A stretch of 7,461 nucleotides of DNA from the NCBI GenBank assembly GCA_007119835.1, contig SKOX01000016.1:1-7461 (forward strand). Reading direction: 5' to 3'. The position numbers were made by a program, and so were the translations under genes. This DNA comes from Paracoccaceae bacterium. Its GTDB lineage: Bacteria; Pseudomonadota; Alphaproteobacteria; Rhodobacterales; Rhodobacteraceae. Every line of letters starts with the position of its first letter. Position 1 is the stretch's first letter. Shown here piece by piece: positions 6,337 to 7,461 of this stretch. The notes below the pieces were generated by a model, which did not search any database, was not told where the DNA came from, and saw nothing but the letters and a program-made list of their open reading frames with translations.

Positions 6337-7461
6337 TCAGTGCACCGCGGCAGCCTTCGGCGGCTCCGCGGGCGCCCCGACCACCAGCCCCTCGGCTTCG
6401 GCGGTCACCGGCACGGTCGAACCCTCCATGATCTCGCCGGCGAGCAGCTTCTCGGCAAGCGGGTCCTGCAGCGCCTTCTGGATCACCCGCTTCAGCGGCC
6501 GCGCACCGTAGACCGGGTCGTAGCCGCGGTTGGCGAGCCAGGTTCGCGCCGCCTCGTCCACCTCGAGTCCGATGTTCCGCGCAGCCAGGCGCTTCTGCAG
6601 GATACCGAGCTGGATCTTGACGATCCCGTCCATGTTGCCCCGGCTCAGCCGGTCGAACAGCACGATCTCGTCGAGACGGTTGAGGAACTCGGGCCGGAAA
6701 TGCGCCCGCACCGCCGCCATGACCTCGTCGCGCACCTCCGCGACGCTCGCGCCCTCGGCAAGCGCCGAGATGCCGTGCGAGCCGAGGTTAGAGGTCAGCA
6801 CGATCAGCGTGTTCTTGAAATCGACCACATGCCCCTGCCCGTCGGTCAGCCGCCCGTCGTCGAGCACCTGCAGGAGCACGTTGAACACGTCGGCATGCGC
6901 CTTCTCGACCTCGTCGAACAGGATCACCTGGTAGGGCCGGCGCCGCACGGCCTCGGTCAGCACGCCGCCCTCGTCGTAGCCGACATAGCCCGGAGGCGCG
7001 CCGATCAGCCGGGCGACCGAATGCTTCTCCATGAACTCGCTCATGTCGATGCGGACCATCGCCTGGTCGTCGTCGAACAGGAACTCGGCGAGCGCCTTCG
7101 TGAGCTCGGTCTTGCCGACGCCGGTCGGGCCGAGGAACAGGAACGACCCCAGCGGCCGGTTCGGGTCGTTCAGCCCCGCCCGCGCGCGCCGCACCGCGTT
7201 CGACACCGCCTCGACCGCCTCGCGCTGGCCGATCACGCGCTTGCCGATCTCCTCCTCCATCCGCAGGAGCTTGTCGCGCTCGCCCTCGAGCATCCGGTCG
7301 ACCGGGATGCCGGTCCAGCGCTCGACGACCTGGGCGACATGCTCGGGCGACACGGCCTCCTCGACCATCACGCCGTCGCCCTCGGCGGCCTCGGCCTCGG
7401 CGAGCTTCTTCTCGAGCTGCGGGATGACGCCGTACTGCAGCTCGCCCGCCTTCGCGAAGTC
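6337..7461 (-). CDS. clpB: Chaperone ClpB, C-terminal part (5' end outside window)
   Basis: ClpB is a cytoplasmic hexameric AAA+ disaggregase that works with DnaK to pull proteins out of aggregates after heat stress. The last 374 residues are present, of about 860-880 in the family. They run from the end of the coiled-coil middle-domain region ([16 protein letters not shown]) through all of the second AAA+ domain. Numbering from the window edge: GIPVDRML near 51-58, Walker A GPTGVGKT at 111-118, pore loop [11 protein letters not shown] with Tyr159, Walker [10 protein letters not shown] at 179-187, sensor 1 TSN at 223-225, arginine finger Arg262 in [11 protein letters not shown], and sensor 2 Arg321 in YGARPLKR. 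The middle-domain remnant and the lack of a ClpP-binding IGF loop distinguish it from ClpA and ClpC. The tail after about residue 355 is Ala/Pro-rich and variable. Its promoter lies outside the window. Confidence 0.96.
   Translation of the reverse strand, partial: DFAKAGELQYGVIPQLEKKLAEAEAAEGDGVMVEEAVSPEHVAQVVERWTGIPVDRMLEGERDKLLRMEEEIGKRVIGQREAVEAVSNAVRRARAGLNDPNRPLGSFLFLGPTGVGKTELTKALAEFLFDDDQAMVRIDMSEFMEKHSVARLIGAPPGYVGYDEGGVLTEAVRRRPYQVILFDEVEKAHADVFNVLLQVLDDGRLTDGQGHVVDFKNTLIVLTSNLGSHGISALAEGASVAEVRDEVMAAVRAHFRPEFLNRLDEIVLFDRLSRGNMDGIVKIQLGILQKRLAARNIGLEVDEAARTWLANRGYDPVYGARPLKRVIQKALQDPLAEKLLAGEIMEGSTVPVTAEAEGLVVGAPAEPPKAAAVH

Noticed and set aside
1..7461. A hidden defence system, mobile element or other novel system
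   Set aside because: No transposase, integrase, reverse transcriptase, CRISPR repeats, toxin-antitoxin pair or terminal inverted repeats are visible. Apart from the small membrane gene, all coding DNA is accounted for by conserved core families.

Overview
The window is a very GC-rich stretch of a bacterial chromosome. It holds a conserved housekeeping cluster typical of Alphaproteobacteria. The best pointers to that class are a DUF2948 protein next to murA and a UPF0262 protein next to hisD; both families are, to my knowledge, characteristic of Alphaproteobacteria. A Hyphomicrobiales (Rhizobiales)-like source is my best guess, but the sequence does not settle the order.

Layout. Bases 1-86 hold what may be the last codons of an upstream gene. 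From 87 to 3693 four plus-strand genes are tightly packed or overlapping: murA (peptidoglycan), a DUF2948 gene, hisD (histidine) and a UPF0262 gene. A short minus-strand gene (3690-3992) for a predicted two-helix membrane protein meets the UPF0262 gene head-on; their stop codons overlap within one CTAG. A less GC-rich intergenic stretch (3993-4165) precedes a second plus-strand run: infA (translation initiation factor IF-1), maf (nucleotide pyrophosphatase) and a short RNase E/G-family gene, ending at 6121. Bases 6122-6336 are non-coding and contain a strong hairpin that fits as the terminator of clpB. clpB is on the minus strand, and only its 3' part lies in the window (6337-7461).

How the genes relate. 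They share no single pathway. They look like a core growth cluster covering wall precursor synthesis, histidine synthesis, translation initiation, nucleotide-pool sanitation and RNA processing, held together by translational coupling (one-base TGATG or four-base ATGA junctions). clpB is a separate heat-shock disaggregase transcribed toward the cluster.

I found no mobile element, CRISPR array, phage gene, toxin-antitoxin pair, tRNA or rRNA. The least ordinary features are the small TTG-started membrane-protein gene between UPF0262 and infA, an RNase E/G that stops before the family's zinc-link cysteines with no yacG gene after it, and two uncharacterised families embedded in an otherwise well-understood operon.
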